Shown: positions 9,801 to 12,800 of the stretch, one piece after another | Numbering within the stretch: the first letter of the stretch is position 1 | Layout: the number at the start of each line of letters is the position of its first letter | Source: Thermoplasmatales archaeon SW_10_69_26 | Lineage (GTDB): Archaea > Thermoplasmatota > SW-10-69-26 | Reading direction: 5' to 3' | DNA: 16,705 bases | Assembly: GCA_003009755.1 (NCBI GenBank) | Contig: PXUB01000033.1 | Coordinates: forward strand, 1-16,705 | The notes under the pieces: generated by a model | Database searches by the model: none | Told to the model about the DNA's origin: nothing | What the model saw: only the letters and a program-made list of their open reading frames with translations | Position numbers and translations under genes: made by a program

Positions 9801-12800
9801 GGGTGGCGGAGGGGCCGCCGGTGCCGGCGGCCGCGCCCGCGCTCTTCGTGGCGTGCGCGGCGTTGGACTCGTGGTCGAAGATCGCCAAGCGGTCGATGAT
9901 CTTGGAGTCGCTGGCGTTCTGTGTCTCGTTCGCGAAGGTCTGCCACTCGAAGGCTTCGTGGGATTCGCGTACGCCGCTGTCGAAGTTGGCGTAGCCGACG
10001 TCGCGACCGGTGAAGCCCAGGCACTCGCTGGCGCCCCAGACGCACTCAGAGCCGTAGGTGGTGGATTGGCGGGCCTTGGTGTTGGGCACGTTGAGGGCCA
10101 GGTGCTTCTCGGCAGGCGGGGACCACTCGACGCGGATCGCGCCGTCGTGGTCCAGCAGGTCCCGCACGTTCTCGGCTTCGACGCCCTCCAGGGTGACGGC
10201 GTCGATCAGCCACAGAGCCTTGGCACGGTCGGCGTCGGCGAGATCGCCAAGCGCCTGCTGGTCGTCCTCGGTCGCCTCACGGTCGAGCAGGACCTTCACG
10301 TCGAAGGGGCCCGAGGAGGAGTCCATCTCCTCCTCGAGGGGATCCTGCACGCCATCGCGGTCGGCGTCGTCGTCGAACGGGAGCGTCCACATGCCGGCTT
10401 GCGTGGTGGACGTGGACCCGTCGTCGGTCGAGCCGTCTTGGCCCGATCGGTCGCTGGTGGTGCCGTTGACGGCCACGGTCTCGGGGTCGAGGAAGGCCCC
10501 GTCGGCGGGCTCGTCGATCTCGACGGGCCCGCTGTCGGTGACGAGGACGGTCACCTCGTCGGGCGGCGAGGTCTGCGATCCGTCGTAGTACTCGGCGGAG
10601 ATCGTGACCTCGGTCCCGTCGGCGATGGACGAGAAGTCGTGGTCGAGGTGCCAGTCGCTCCAGTCGCCGCTATCGTCGACGGCTTGCTGGAGGGGGCCAT
10701 CGGCCACGCGCACGTAGACGCCCTCCTGCTGGGGTCCGACGTCGATCGTCGTGCTCGCGGTCGCGGAGCGGTCGCCGGTGTCGGTGACGGTGAGCTCGGC
10801 GTCGGCGTTGAGCTCGCTCTCGTAGGTGTGGTTGACGGTGAACGTGCCGTCGTTGTTCAGCGGAACGTCGAGAGGGGCTGAGCCGTCGCCGGGGTCGAGC
10901 TGGACGGTGTCGATCGGGTCCGAACCGGGGCTCACCTCGCCGGTGAACGTCACGGGTAGCGGAGCGTTACCGGTCGTCGGGTCGGCTGCGAACGCCGCGA
11001 CCGTCGGCGGGTCGGCCTGCTGTGCGTCTTGCAGCTGGTAGTTGCGGCCGGTATCGGAGGAGGATGTTGGCGGAACCGTTTCCTCGGGGCCGCCGCCCGG
11101 AGCGCGGTCCACGGTCGGAAGCACGCTGACGGGGCTGGGCGCCCCGGGCACGCGCATCCGGGACTGGAGGTAGGGCTCGGTGAGACGGTCGCCGACCTCG
11201 AGCGCGTCTCCACCGAGGGCCCCTTCCCAGGCGTCGAAGGGGATCGTGGCGGTGAGGGTGTCGTCTTGGATCTCGACCTCGAACCCGCCTTCGACCTCCG
11301 CCCACCCGGCCCCCTGGGCACCGCAGCCCAGGCAGTAGGCGGAGGCGCTGAACGAGGGGTTCTGGGCACCGTCGGAGAGGATCCAAAGCCCCAGCGTGCG
11401 GCTCTCGTGCTCGAAGTTGAACTCCCACTCGGCCGCGGAGGAGCCGGGGTGGGGCAGTGCCGGATCGAACCCGTGCACGTCGACCGTGGCGGTCAGTGAG
11501 GAGCCGTCGTTGGCGAGGAAGGCGTTCTCGAGGTCCATGCTGCGGTAGGGGTCGGGCAACTCGGCGGGGTCGTCCTCGGCGAGGACGCGGAACCCGTCAG
11601 CGTTGCCGCTGTCGTCCCCGTCACCTTGGCTCGCATCCGCGACCGGCAGCTCGATGTGCGAGGGCGTGGTCGGGCTGTCGTAGTACACGCTGTAGGCGGG
11701 GCCGACGTTCGCGTATTCGACCCAGAAGCGGAGCTGGAGCTCGGCGCCCTCGTCGACGACGATGTCGCCATCATCGTCGGTGGGAACGGTGAGGTTGCTG
11801 GTCGACTCGTCGTACTCGGAGCCGTTCAGGACCTTCTCGTAGTTCTTCCCGAGCTTGAGCGGGATCGAGGCCTCGGTGGGGATCTGGTTGGGGAACGGAC
11901 CGTCGTCGGTGTACGTGGAGGCCAGCGTCACCGTGCCGCTGTCCGTGACGGCGTTCAGTTCGGCGTTGAGGCCCTTCACGAATACGGTGTTGCTCCACGT
12001 GGAGATGTGGAGGTTGGCGGTGGCCTCGTCGACGGTGTCGGGGTCATCGTCGCCGAGATGGAGCTCCTGGGCGAGAGGCCCGCTGTCGATCTGGAGGGGC
12101 AGCGTGTCGAGGCTGCCGCTGTGGACGGTCGGCGCCTCGCCGTGGGGCTCGGCGGTCGAGAGGTCGCCGCCCGCGACGCCGAGGTCGCCGCCTTCGATCG
12201 TGGCGGGCGCCGTCAGCTCGGCGCCGTCGGCGTCGGGTGCTCGGTCGTCGGGGGTGAGCCCGTCGGCCGAGGCGGTGTAGGATGTGACATGTAGGTTCGT
12301 GATGGGATCGCCAGGGGAGGCGCCGATCTCCGTCCACGGGATGGTGACGGTCACGGCGTCGTCGGCGAGGTCGGCGGTCACCGTGGCACTGGTGTCTGCA
12401 TCGACGGCGTCGGTCACCGTGGGTCCGTTCGCGCCGAGCTGCACGGCGTACCGGTGGGCTTGGCCGGCGTGCTCGAAGGCGAGATGCCAGGCGGTCGGGG
12501 CCAGGCGGGCGTCCTCGACGTCGCCGGCGAGGTCGGCGGTGACGTCCAGCGTCTCCTCGTCGGTGGCGGTCCCGAGGCTTCGGATGTCGGCTTCGCTCGT
12601 GGATGCGTCTCCGGCGTCGTCGGTTGTTGCGGTCTGCGTGAGGTCGCCGTCGACGCGGGCGTCGAGTGTGAGTTGGGACCGGTAGAGGTCGGAGCCGTCC
12701 CACTTGAGCCGAGTGGCCTCGCTCCCGGCGAAGAAGTCCGGCGTGAGGCCGACCATGATCTTGTTGCCCTGCTCGAAGGTGTAGGAGTCGGCGCCGGAGT

